Below are positions 8,007-15,455 of a stretch of 21,099 nt of DNA, in pieces. The stretch is from Pseudomonadota bacterium (lineage in GTDB: Bacteria > Pseudomonadota > Alphaproteobacteria > Sphingomonadales > Sphingomonadaceae). The DNA lies in contig JAKOWQ010000014.1 of NCBI GenBank assembly GCA_029781465.1, positions 1 through 21,099 on the forward strand, read 5' to 3'. The notes beneath the pieces are model-generated. The model saw only the letters and a list, made by a program, of their open reading frames with translations, searched no databases and had not been told where the DNA came from. The stretch's first letter is position 1. The number at the start of each line of letters is the position of its first letter. Position numbers and translations under genes: made by a program.

Positions 8007-8468
8007 TCAATTGCAGTCGGCACAAACGCCGCGCAGCTCCACCACCGGGCGGATATCGGCAAAGCCGGCGTTCCTGGCGGCCTCTACCAGCGCGCCGGTC
8101 AGCCGGTCATCGTCAAGGTGGATCGCCTTGCCGCACGAATCGCAGATCAGGAAGATGCAATCGTGGCGGCAGCCCGGGTGCGGGTTGGCGATATAGGCAT
8201 TGGCGCTTTCCACCCGCCGGGCAAGGTCGGTCTTCACGAACAGATCGAGAATGCGATAGACGCTGTTCGCCGCCACGCGCTTGCCGCGCAGCCGCGAAAC
8301 ATCCTCGGCAATGTCATAGGCCGAAGCCGGACGGTCCCGCGCGACCAGCGCGTGAAACACCTCGCCGCGCATATCGGTCCATTGTTCCCCGGCCCCGACC
8401 AGCTCGTGCCGTGCCGCATCGATCAGGCCCGCGCCCGAGGGTTCGTGGTGGTGGTGTTGCCCTGCCAT
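8007..8468 (-). CDS. Fur family transcriptional regulator, probably Zur-like
   Basis: A 153-aa metal-responsive repressor. An N-terminal winged helix (ASAYDIAEDVSRLRGKRVAANSVYRILD, about 48-75) precedes a dimerisation/metal domain. Structural zinc cysteines are present as two CxxC pairs, C109/C112 (ICDSCG) and C149/C152 (VCADC). A cluster with H97, C100, H102 and C104 (HPGCRHDC) may form the sensory site. The FLICDSCG block and the lack of a long Fur-type His loop resemble zinc uptake regulators more than iron-sensing Fur, but I am not certain. The N-terminus starts MAGQHHHHE, a natural His run. The start at 8466-8468 was chosen because the open frame upstream is the antisense or overlap frame of msrA. 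It lies 35 bp downstream of msrA. Confidence 0.85.
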   Translation of the reverse strand: MAGQHHHHEPSGAGLIDAARHELVGAGEQWTDMRGEVFHALVARDRPASAYDIAEDVSRLRGKRVAANSVYRILDLFVKTDLARRVESANAYIANPHPGCRHDCIFLICDSCGKAIHLDDDRLTGALVEAARNAGFADIRPVVELRGVCADCN

Positions 8469-8503
8469 GGACCCGATATAGGCCTGGCCGCGCGGCGGGG
8501 CAA

Positions 8504-9181
8504 TCAGCCGCGCGTGATTGCTTCCTGGTAGAGTGCGGGGAACAGCTTCTTGAGTGCCGCAACCTTCTGCACGTCCCAGGCCAGGATATAGGGATAGCGC
8601 GGATTGCGGGCCATGAAATCCTGATGATAGGCCTCGGCCGGGTAAAAGCCGCTGTAGGGTTCGATCCGGGTCACTATCCTCGATTTCCACACCCCCGATT
8701 TGCCCATCTGCGCCAGATAGGCCGCGGCGACGGCTTGCTGTTCCTTGCCCAGCGGAACCAGTGCGGAACGGTATTGGGTGCCGCTGTCCGGCCCCTGGCG
8801 GTTGAGCGTGGTGGGATCGGCGATCACCGAAAAGAACACCTGCAACAGCTGATCGTAGCGCACCAGGCGGGGATCGTAGGTAACGCGGACCGATTCGGCG
8901 TGGCCGGTATTGCCGTCCGAAACCCGCTCGTACTGCGAGGTGGCCGCCTTGCCGCCGTGGTAGCCCGAGACCGCGCTGGTTACCCCTTTGACGTGGCTGA
9001 ACACGCCCTCGACCCCCCAGAAGCACCCGCCCGAGAAGATCGCGACCTTGAGCCCCGCAGGTTCGCTCGCCACCCGCGCCGGAACCGGGGCAAGCACCGC
9101 GTTTTCACGCGCGGCAACCGGCGCCGCCTGGCATCCGGCAACAAGGGCCAGGCCGAAAAGAAGGGTGAGGCCCCGCTTCAG
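8504..9181 (-). CDS. msrA: Peptide-methionine (S)-S-oxide reductase, lipoprotein form, probable CTG start
   Basis: Reduces methionine S-sulfoxide in proteins. The catalytic GGCFWGVEG motif is at C53 of a 225-aa product, followed by VSGYHGG, GHAESVRVTYDP and AYHQDF, all conserved in MsrA. No other Cys follows C53, so it lacks the usual C-terminal resolving cysteines. The N-terminus reads KRGLTLLFGLALVAGCQ, a lipoprotein signal peptide with lipobox LVAGC (C17). No ATG, GTG or TTG exists in frame just before it. The CTG at 9179-9181 gives a perfect signal peptide and overlaps the upstream small gene's TGA as CTGA, the same coupling geometry as ATGA. An internal GTG would remove the signal peptide. 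The most likely product is a membrane-anchored periplasmic MsrA. Confidence 0.9.
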   Translation of the reverse strand: MKRGLTLLFGLALVAGCQAAPVAARENAVLAPVPARVASEPAGLKVAIFSGGCFWGVEGVFSHVKGVTSAVSGYHGGKAATSQYERVSDGNTGHAESVRVTYDPRLVRYDQLLQVFFSVIADPTTLNRQGPDSGTQYRSALVPLGKEQQAVAAAYLAQMGKSGVWKSRIVTRIEPYSGFYPAEAYHQDFMARNPRYPYILAWDVQKVAALKKLFPALYQEAITRG

Positions 9182-9342
9182 CGGGTCTGATCGAGTGCGA
9201 CCGGCGCCGCCTGGGCCGCCGGGATCACCTGATTGCCAAGCCCCTTGCCCGAAGTGGCGGCCAGGCTCGCCAGCAGCGCGGCGGTACCCAGCACGAAGCC
9301 AAGCGCGAAGGAGCGGAACAGATCGGGTTTGAACAGGCCCAT
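9178..9342 (-). CDS. Small membrane protein, 54 aa, overlapping msrA
   Basis: Begins MGLFKPDLFRSFALGF and has one hydrophobic segment at about residues 12-30 (FALGFVLGTAALLASLAA). A short Ala/Pro-rich tail ends in ALDQTR. Its TGA (9178-9180) overlaps the proposed CTG of msrA, so the two are probably translated together. Upstream is a 148-bp gap (9343-9490) after purH in which I saw no gene and no clear promoter. I do not recognise a characterised family. The N-in hydrophobic helix with a basic or aromatic start suggests a single-pass inner-membrane peptide, perhaps a partner of the MsrA lipoprotein. Confidence 0.7.
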   Translation of the reverse strand: MGLFKPDLFRSFALGFVLGTAALLASLAATSGKGLGNQVIPAAQAAPVALDQTR

Positions 9343-9490
9343 AAGGATTCGCTTGCATGAGTTGTCGATTCGATGGTTGGCGTCCTGCCGAAATTCGTCT
9401 TACCGCCAAGTGAACGTTACAGGGCCATGCCCCGGATCGCGCCGAGGTGAAGGTTAACTGCGACGAATCGATACCTACGGGTTATGCCGC

Positions 9491-11080
9491 TCAGTGCCGG
9501 AAATGGCGCATGCCCGTGAAGACCATCGCCAGGCCGGCCTCGTCGGCGGCCTTGATCACTTCGTCGTCGCGGATCGAGCCGCCCGGCTGGATCACCACCG
9601 AGGCCCCGGCTTCGGCCGCGGCGAGCAGCCCGTCAGCAAAGGGGAAGAAGGCATCCGAGGCCACCGCGCTGCCCACGGTGCGGGGCTGGGGCCAGCCGAA
9701 CTTTTCCGCCGCCTCGGCCGCCTTCATCGCCGCGATCCGGCTCGAATCGCGGCGGTTCATCTGCCCCGCGCCGATCCCGGCGGTGATCCCGTCCTTGGCA
9801 TAGACGATCGCGTTGGACTTGACGTGGCGCGCCACGGTCCAGGCGAACAGACAGTCCTTGAGCTCCTGCTCGCTCGGCGCGCGGCGGGTCACCACCTTGA
9901 GATCGGCGGGAACAATCGCGCCATTGTCACGGCTCTGCACCAGCAGCCCGCCGGTGATCTGCTTGACCATCAGTCCGCCCCGACGCGGATCGGGCAGATC
10001 GCCGGTGAGCAGCAGCCGCAGGTTCTTCTTGCGCGCGAAGGCCGCGATCGCCGCCTCGTCGGCATCGGGGGCAACCACCACTTCGGTGAAGATCTCGCAG
10101 ATCGCCTCGGCTGTCGGCCCGTCGAGCACGGTGTTGACCGCGACGATCCCGCCGAAGGCCGAAACATCGTCGCAGGCCAGCGCGCCCTGCCAGGCTTCGA
10201 GCAGGCTTGCTCCCTGGGCGACACCGCACGGGTTGGCGTGCTTGACGATCACCACCGCCGGATCCTGGCCGCGGAATTCGGCGGCCAGCTCGAGCGCGGC
10301 ATCGGCATCGTTGTAGTTGTTGTAGCTCAGCTCCTTGCCCTGGAGCTGGCGCGCCTGGGCGATCCCGCGCCCGTGCGGCCCCTTGGGCAGGTAGAGCGCG
10401 GCGCGCTGGTGCGGATTCTCGCCATAGCGCAGCTCCTGCGCACGGGTTCCCATCACCGCCAGCGTCTCCGGGAACAGCTGTTGCTGGTCGGCGAAAGCGA
10501 ACCACTGGCTGATCATCGCATCGTAGGCCGCCGTGGCGGCATAGGCGCGCGCGGCCATCAGGCGGCGGAAATCGTAGGAGGTGGCGCCATCCTTTGCCTC
10601 GAGTTCAGCCAGCAGACCGGCATAGTCGGCGGGATCGGTAACGATGGTGACGTAGCGGTGGTTCTTGGCCGCCGAGCGCACCATCGAGGGGCCGCCGATA
10701 TCGATGTTCTCGATGATCTCGTCGCGGTCCGCGCCCTTCATCACCGTTGCCTCGAAGGGATAGAGGTTGACCACAACCAGATCGATCGCGCCGATCGCAT
10801 GCTGCGCCATCGCGGCGGCGTGCTCGGGGTTGTCGCGCACCGCCAGCAGGCCGCCGTGGACCTTGGGGTGAAGCGTCTTGACCCGCCCGTCCATCATCTC
10901 GGGAAAGCCGGTCAGCTCGGAAATGTCCTTCACCGCCAGCCCGGCATCGCGCAGCGTCTTGGCGGTTCCACCGGTCGACACCAGCTCAACCCCGCGCGCG
11001 GCCAGCGCACGGCCCAGATCGGCGAGCCCGGCCTTGTCGGACACCGAAAGCAGCGCCCGGCTGATCGTTACGTCAGTCAC
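9491..11080 (-). CDS. purH: Bifunctional AICAR formyltransferase / IMP cyclohydrolase
   Basis: Catalyses the last two steps of de novo purine synthesis: AICAR to FAICAR with 10-formyl-THF, then ring closure to IMP. The 529-aa length is standard. The N-terminal IMP cyclohydrolase (MGS-like) domain shows ALLSVSDKAGL, ELVSTGGTAKTL and GRVKTLHPKVHGG. The transformylase domain shows RYGENPHQ, SYNNYNDADAA, KHANPCGVA with the catalytic Lys-His, and the C-terminal FFPFADG and IQPGGSIRD. The start lies 6 bp after the heparinase-like gene stop, so it is the third gene of the rpe operon. Confidence 0.98.
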   Translation of the reverse strand: MTDVTISRALLSVSDKAGLADLGRALAARGVELVSTGGTAKTLRDAGLAVKDISELTGFPEMMDGRVKTLHPKVHGGLLAVRDNPEHAAAMAQHAIGAIDLVVVNLYPFEATVMKGADRDEIIENIDIGGPSMVRSAAKNHRYVTIVTDPADYAGLLAELEAKDGATSYDFRRLMAARAYAATAAYDAMISQWFAFADQQQLFPETLAVMGTRAQELRYGENPHQRAALYLPKGPHGRGIAQARQLQGKELSYNNYNDADAALELAAEFRGQDPAVVIVKHANPCGVAQGASLLEAWQGALACDDVSAFGGIVAVNTVLDGPTAEAICEIFTEVVVAPDADEAAIAAFARKKNLRLLLTGDLPDPRRGGLMVKQITGGLLVQSRDNGAIVPADLKVVTRRAPSEQELKDCLFAWTVARHVKSNAIVYAKDGITAGIGAGQMNRRDSSRIAAMKAAEAAEKFGWPQPRTVGSAVASDAFFPFADGLLAAAEAGASVVIQPGGSIRDDEVIKAADEAGLAMVFTGMRHFRH

Positions 11081-11086
11081 TTGAAA

Positions 11087-12976
11087 TTACCCCATTTTCT
11101 TGAGCAGCCAGGCAAAGTTGCCGCCCCCGCGCGAAACCAGCCCCTGGACCACCAGTTGCTGGATCGGCTGCGGACGGCCCTGCCCGTCGGCCCAGATGCT
11201 TTCCTCGATCGAAACCTGGCCGCCGCCGCTGCGGAACTGCCAGTAGGACCCGTCGGGCAGGGCCAGGCCCGCGCCCTGCCCGTCCTCGCTCAGCCCCACC
11301 TCGATCCCCAGGCCGAGGTGAAAGCGGATCGCGAAGCCGACCTTGCCGTTCTTGCCCTTGCCGCCCGAGGGCACCAGCAGATCCTCGCCGCGCAGTTCGG
11401 TGCCGTCGTCGCGCAGGATCAGGATGCGGCGGTGGGTCAGGCCATAGCGGCTTGCATAGCCGTTGTGGCTGGCCTCGAGCCGGGTTGCGCCGAGGCCCTT
11501 CTCCCCGCCCAGGGTGCGCCGGTCGATCTCGACCTCGGACACCCCGCCGCCGATCCTGCCGCCCATCAGCACGGCGGTGGAATTGGCATCGTCGAGCACC
11601 AACGTGCTGTGCGCCGCGGTGGCCCGAAGCCCCTGTTCGAGCCGCACCGGCACCAGCCCGCCCGCGCAGGCCGCGCCGCCGCAGTTGACCACGATCCGCT
11701 GCCCGGCATGGCTCAGCTCAAAGGCCAGGGTCGAGGCGCAGCCGGTGCGGGCATGCTTGGCCAGCGGCGGTGGGGCGGCATCGAATTGCAGGATCGACTT
11801 GCCCGCCACCACCCGCTGATAGCCCCACTGGCGCACGTCGCGCAGCGGGCGCGTCCGCACGCCCGAGGCGGCGACAAGGCCCGACAGATCGGCGGCGTCG
11901 ATCGCCCAGGCGCCCTGCCACGAACCCAGCGAGCCATCACCGTGGGTCAGCGCCAGCAGCGGCGGGACCAGCAGCGCCAGGATCGCATCGAGCGCCTGGG
12001 GCGGATCGCGCCGCACCGCGCCGTAGCAAGCCCGCAGCCGCACCAGCAGCGCGATCGCCTCGATCTGCTGCATCGGGCTGCGGGCCAGCACCCCGCCATC
12101 GTCGCCGACCAGCTCGCCCAGCGCGCGGATCAGCCCGGCCTCGCCGAACAGGCGGCGCGGCTTGCCCTCGGGCAGCAGCAGCCCGGCGGCAACGATCCCG
12201 CACCAGCCCGCGACTTCGGCAAGCAGATCCTCAGCCCGGCCGACATTCTTGTCGAGCCAGCGCGCGGTCTCGCCCAGCGCTGCCAACACCTTCGCCCGCA
12301 GCGCCTTGTCGCTGCCCGAAAGGATCAGCGGGGCATGGACCAGCCAGTTGAGTTCGCGCGTGCCGGCATTCGCGACCGACCAGGCCGGCCCCTTGCCCGG
12401 TCGGGCCGGCATCTTCGGATTGGCCGCCAGCCAGGCTGCCAGCACCCGTTCGGCCACCGGCGCGGCCTGTTCGCGCGGCGCGCTCGCCTCAAGGTCTGCC
12501 AGCCAGGCGAAGGAATGAACCACCCGTTCGAGCGGCGGGGTCATCCGCGCCGCGCCGGCAAAGTCGATCTGGGCAATCGGCGCCTTGACCCCGTGGACCA
12601 GGAAATGCCCGGCGCGCAGCGCTGTGCCCGCGACACGGCTGCCGGGCAGCGGGTTGGCAACCGTTGCCAGCAGCCGCGGTTTGGCCGGCTTGCGGAACGG
12701 AGCTGTCAGGGTCGATCCGGAAATCCCCATCCGGTAGGCCAGCCGCAGCAGCCGCTCGCCCGCCCCGATCGCGGGAGGGGAAAAGTCGGCCAGAGCCAGT
12801 GCCCGCCCAGGCTCGACCAGCGCGCCGGGTTGCTCATAGGCAGGGTAGCCCTCGGCTTCGCTCACCCCGGCTTCGGCGCCATCGCCCAGCGGGATCGCCA
12901 TATCGCCACCTTCGCCCACGGCGGCCTCATCGCCCGCAGTCATCTGGCTACGAGAGGAGGCGAGTACATCGACCAT
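11087..12976 (-). CDS. Heparinase II/III family protein
   Basis: A 629-aa protein with the two-part layout of the family: an alpha-helical toroid region (about 80-330) and a beta-sandwich region (about 350-600). The characteristic stretches are DGSLGSWQG near 345, FDAAPPPLAKHARTGCASTLAFELSH, then AHSTLVLDD and EASHNGYASRYGLTHRRILIL. Family members are polysaccharide lyases or related enzymes. In sphingomonads this gene is often found with rpe and purH and its substrate is unknown to me. Residues 1-65 are acidic and low in similarity to the domain, so the real start might be internal (for example at MTAGDEAAV or MAIPLGD). The ATG at 12974-12976 is 3 bp from the rpe stop and has TGAGGG directly upstream. 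No signal peptide is visible, so a cytoplasmic or unconventional location is implied. Confidence 0.88.
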   Translation of the reverse strand: MVDVLASSRSQMTAGDEAAVGEGGDMAIPLGDGAEAGVSEAEGYPAYEQPGALVEPGRALALADFSPPAIGAGERLLRLAYRMGISGSTLTAPFRKPAKPRLLATVANPLPGSRVAGTALRAGHFLVHGVKAPIAQIDFAGAARMTPPLERVVHSFAWLADLEASAPREQAAPVAERVLAAWLAANPKMPARPGKGPAWSVANAGTRELNWLVHAPLILSGSDKALRAKVLAALGETARWLDKNVGRAEDLLAEVAGWCGIVAAGLLLPEGKPRRLFGEAGLIRALGELVGDDGGVLARSPMQQIEAIALLVRLRACYGAVRRDPPQALDAILALLVPPLLALTHGDGSLGSWQGAWAIDAADLSGLVAASGVRTRPLRDVRQWGYQRVVAGKSILQFDAAPPPLAKHARTGCASTLAFELSHAGQRIVVNCGGAACAGGLVPVRLEQGLRATAAHSTLVLDDANSTAVLMGGRIGGGVSEVEIDRRTLGGEKGLGATRLEASHNGYASRYGLTHRRILILRDDGTELRGEDLLVPSGGKGKNGKVGFAIRFHLGLGIEVGLSEDGQGAGLALPDGSYWQFRSGGGQVSIEESIWADGQGRPQPIQQLVVQGLVSRGGGNFAWLLKKMG

Positions 12977-12979
12977 CCC

Positions 12980-13642
12980 TCACCCCAGACCCTTGAGCGC
13001 AGCGATATTGGCGGCATAGCGATCGCTGCCACCGCGGAAGGTCGCGGTTCCGGCAACCAGCACATCGGCTCCGGCCGCGACGCACAGCCGCGCGGTTTCG
13101 GTATCGACCCCGCCATCGACCTGAAGGCTGATCTCGCGTCCGGTCTTGTCGATCGCCTTGCGGATCGCCTCGATCTTGCGCAGCTGGCTGGCAATGAAGC
13201 TCTGCCCGCCGAAACCGGGGTTGACACTCATCACCAGCACCAGATCGACCTCTTCGTAGAGGTAATCGAGCATCTTGGCGGGCGTCGCCGGGTTGAGCGA
13301 AACCCCGGCCTTCTTGCCCAGCGCTTTGATCGCCTGGACCGTGCGGTGGGCATGCGGCCCGGCCTCGGGGTGAAAGGTGATGATATCGGCCCCGGCATCG
13401 GCAAAAGCCTGGATGAAGGGATCGACCGGCTGGATCATCAGATGGACATCGAGCGGCAGGCTGGTGTGCGGACGCAGCGCCTTCACCACCATCGGCCCGA
13501 TGGTGATGTTGGGGACGAAATGCCCGTCCATCACATCGACGTGGATCCAGTCTGCCCCGGCCGCCTCAAGCGCGCGCACTTCTTCGCCGAGCCGGGCGAA
13601 GTCGGCCGAAAGGATCGAGGGCGAAATCAGCGGAATGGCCAT
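12980..13642 (-). CDS. rpe: Ribulose-phosphate 3-epimerase
   Basis: Interconverts D-ribulose 5-phosphate and D-xylulose 5-phosphate in the pentose phosphate pathway. The 220-aa TIM barrel has all signatures: PSILSADFARL at 8-18, HVDVMDGHFVPNITIGP at 34-50 with catalytic D36, DVHLMI (H67), VMSVNPGFGGQSF, and QVDGGVD with the second catalytic Asp. The start at 13640-13642 gives MAIPLISPS, the family's usual beginning. The longer open frame to 13729 adds an Arg-rich run that does not fit. It is first of a tight rpe, heparinase-like, purH operon. Confidence 0.96.
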   Translation of the reverse strand: MAIPLISPSILSADFARLGEEVRALEAAGADWIHVDVMDGHFVPNITIGPMVVKALRPHTSLPLDVHLMIQPVDPFIQAFADAGADIITFHPEAGPHAHRTVQAIKALGKKAGVSLNPATPAKMLDYLYEEVDLVLVMSVNPGFGGQSFIASQLRKIEAIRKAIDKTGREISLQVDGGVDTETARLCVAAGADVLVAGTATFRGGSDRYAANIAALKGLG

Positions 13643-13783
13643 GGTTGGGCGACGCGGCTCCCTTGCCAGACGCCTACCCACCACATCTTGGGGCGACAAG
13701 GCGCCGATTCGCCGTTTTCCACACCGCATCTATGACAAATCCCGGCTCATCGGACGATTGACCCGCCCTGCCGCAAGCGCCAC

Positions 13784-14680
13784 ATGCTAGCCGCGATGAC
13801 CGAGCCCCGCTCGCCCCGACAGACCATGGAGCTGATTGCGCGGGAAACCCGTCTGCGCGACGCGCCCGTGCCGTTGGGGCTTGGCGAACGCACGGCGGCG
13901 CCCGATCGCTGGCTGCTGCACGGCGGCGAGTTCCTGCTGCGCACCGCCAGCGGGTTTGGCTTTCACTACCAGCCCGGCGCGGGCATCGCGGTGGAGCGCC
14001 CCGACGGCGCCGATCCGGCGGAAGAAGCCTTGTGGATCAAGGGAAGCGTTTATGCCGCGGTGGCGAGCATCAACGGGCTGGTTCCGCTTCACGCTTCGGC
14101 AGTGGCCCACGCGGGGCATGTCTTCGCCTTCACCGGCCCGGCGGGGATGGGCAAGTCGACCCTTGCCGCGGGCCTGGCCCGTCATGGCCTGCCCCTGTTC
14201 TGCGATGACACGCTGCTGCTCGACCTCGCGGATCCAGCACGGATCGTTGGTCTGCCGGGGCACAAGCGGCTCAAGCTTACTGCCGAGGCCCTGGCGCTGA
14301 CCGGAGCCATAGCCGAGGCCGAAGTCGGTGCGGATACGGCCAAGTTCTATGCCCGCCCCGCAGCGGGGGAGTGCACCGAGCCGCTGGCGCTGGCACTGCT
14401 GGTCTTCCTGGAGGACGGCGAGGAGCCGCGATGGGAGGATCTGCGCGGCGCAGCACGCTTTGCGCGGCTCGAGGATGACCACTATACCCAGGCGCTCTAT
14501 CTGGCGGCGCAGCGACCGGACCGGGCGGAGCTGTTCGCGCTGCGTGCCCGGATCGCGGGTCAGCTGCCGATGGCCCGGCTGGTCCGCCCGCGCAGTGCGG
14601 AGGGATTTGCCGCTTCGCTCGATCTGGCGGCGGAGCGAATTCGCGGTTGGAGCATCGAACAACAAGGAGCTGGCGTGTGA
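13784..14680 (+). CDS. HprK-like kinase of the lasso-peptide cluster
   Basis: A 298-aa protein related to the C-terminal half of HPr kinase/phosphorylase. Key elements are LHASAVAHAG (103-111), P-loop GPAGMGKST (118-126), and FCDDTLLLD (139-147), which holds the acidic residues that follow the P-loop in HprK. VGLPGHKRLKLT corresponds to the substrate-binding loop region. In lasso clusters of the paeninodin type, such kinases phosphorylate the C-terminal Ser of the precursor; the precursor here ends in Ser. ATG 13784 and ATG 13796 are both in frame and neither has a clear Shine-Dalgarno, so the start is uncertain by four codons. Its stop overlaps the GTG of the next gene. The 141-bp region upstream (13643-13783) is shared with divergent rpe and holds no other gene. 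Confidence 0.87.
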   Translation: MLAAMTEPRSPRQTMELIARETRLRDAPVPLGLGERTAAPDRWLLHGGEFLLRTASGFGFHYQPGAGIAVERPDGADPAEEALWIKGSVYAAVASINGLVPLHASAVAHAGHVFAFTGPAGMGKSTLAAGLARHGLPLFCDDTLLLDLADPARIVGLPGHKRLKLTAEALALTGAIAEAEVGADTAKFYARPAAGECTEPLALALLVFLEDGEEPRWEDLRGAARFARLEDDHYTQALYLAAQRPDRAELFALRARIAGQLPMARLVRPRSAEGFAASLDLAAERIRGWSIEQQGAGV

Positions 14681-14946
14681 AGGGTCTGTTGAGGAAGGTG
14701 CCAGGCAAGCTCAGCGAAACCGCGATCGACGACGAGATCGTGGTGATGAGCCTCGACAGCGGCGATTTCTTTTCGCTGACCGGAACCGGGCGATCGACCT
14801 GGCTGCTGATCGACGGCAGCCGCGATCGCGCCGCGCTGATCGCCGCGCTGGCGACCGAATATGCCGCTGATGCCGCGCTGATCGCGCCGGAAATCGAAGC
14901 GTTCCTTGATGAGCTGGGCGCGGCGGGGCTGATCGAGAGTGGCTGA
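14677..14946 (+). CDS. Lasso peptide biosynthesis protein B1 (PqqD-like RRE)
   Basis: An 89-aa PqqD-like RiPP recognition element that binds the leader and delivers it to the B2 protease. It shows the usual beta-hairpin region (ETAIDDEIVVMSLDSGDFFSLTGTG, 14-38) and the helix TWLLIDGSRDRAALIAALATEY. It ends in the family's FLDELGAAGLIE (77-87). The GTG start at 14677-14679 was preferred over the upstream ATG because AAGGAG (14664-14669) lies seven bases before it and the sequence MKGLLRKVPGKL fits the family start. The GTGTGA overlap with the kinase stop and an 8-nt overlap with B2 show tight coupling. Confidence 0.88.
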   Translation: MKGLLRKVPGKLSETAIDDEIVVMSLDSGDFFSLTGTGRSTWLLIDGSRDRAALIAALATEYAADAALIAPEIEAFLDELGAAGLIESG

Positions 14947-15361
14947 GCCGACACCCGGATCATGGCGCTGGCGTCTGCTGGTGGGCGAAGCGATGGCCCG
15001 GCTCGCGGCAGCGCGGCTGCTGGTTGCGGCAGTGCCGCTGCGGCGCTGGCGGCATATTTTGGGCGATGGGCAGGGCAAGTCCGCGGACAGCCAGGGCGCC
15101 TCTCCGGCGGCCAGGGCCCTGGCCAGCGCGGTCGAGCGCGCAGCGGTTCGCCTGCCTTTCGCGACCAAATGCCTGCCCCGGGCGATTGCGCTCCACACCA
15201 TGCTCAGGCGGCGGCATCTGCGTTCTTGCCTGGTCATCGCGGTATCCGACCCGCGGCGGCGCGGCGAGATCGAAGACCTCCATGCCTGGGTCGAAATCGG
15301 TGGCGAAACCGTGATCGGGAGAATCGACTTCCCCTTTCACCCTCTGATCCGCTTCTCTTGA
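14939..15361 (+). CDS. Lasso peptide biosynthesis protein B2 (transglutaminase-like leader peptidase)
   Basis: A 140-aa cysteine protease that removes the leader peptide. The catalytic Cys is in FATKCLPRAIAL (C78) and the catalytic His in EDLHAWVEIGG (H115). The spacing and the flanking CLxRA / LHAW-E motifs are those of lasso B2 proteins; length is normal. It begins at GTG 14939-14941, within the last codons of B1, which favours coupled translation. The N-terminal 60 residues are Arg/Ala-rich and contain a helix-rich region seen in family members. The gene ends 12 bp before the promoter-like stretch of the precursor gene. Confidence 0.88.
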   Translation: MAEPTPGSWRWRLLVGEAMARLAAARLLVAAVPLRRWRHILGDGQGKSADSQGASPAARALASAVERAAVRLPFATKCLPRAIALHTMLRRRHLRSCLVIAVSDPRRRGEIEDLHAWVEIGGETVIGRIDFPFHPLIRFS

Positions 15362-15372
15362 AATGCGCCCGC

Positions 15373-15404
15373 TTGCAGAGTTAACGCGTTTCAACTATTA
15401 TACT
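15373..15404 (+). promoter_or_regulatory. Putative promoter of the lasso precursor gene
   Basis: The 94-bp gap 15362-15455 contains an AT-rich island in an otherwise GC-rich cluster. TTGCAG (15373-15378) is followed at 17 bp by TATTAT (15396-15401); an overlapping TATACT (15399-15404) is an alternative -10 hexamer. Separate, stronger transcription of the precursor relative to enzymes is usual in RiPP clusters. The -35 hexamer is weak (three of six). Confidence 0.5.
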
Positions 15405-15455
15405 AATCACGGCGCGCGGCGATTCTGTCGCGTGCTCGCAGCAATGGAGCGCACG

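Noticed and set aside
8439..8468. His run at the N-terminus of the Fur-type protein as a cloning tag
   Set aside because: Only four His codons inside a natural gene context, with flanking chromosomal sequence; more likely metal binding or neutral.
6054..8531. 825-codon open frame on the + strand
   Set aside because: Antisense to dxs and the Fur-type gene, which carry clear family motifs.
9494..13735. 1413-codon open frame on the + strand
   Set aside because: It is antisense to purH, the heparinase-like gene and rpe. The translation is rich in Arg, Gln, His and Gly with no domain and arises from GC-rich third positions of the real genes.
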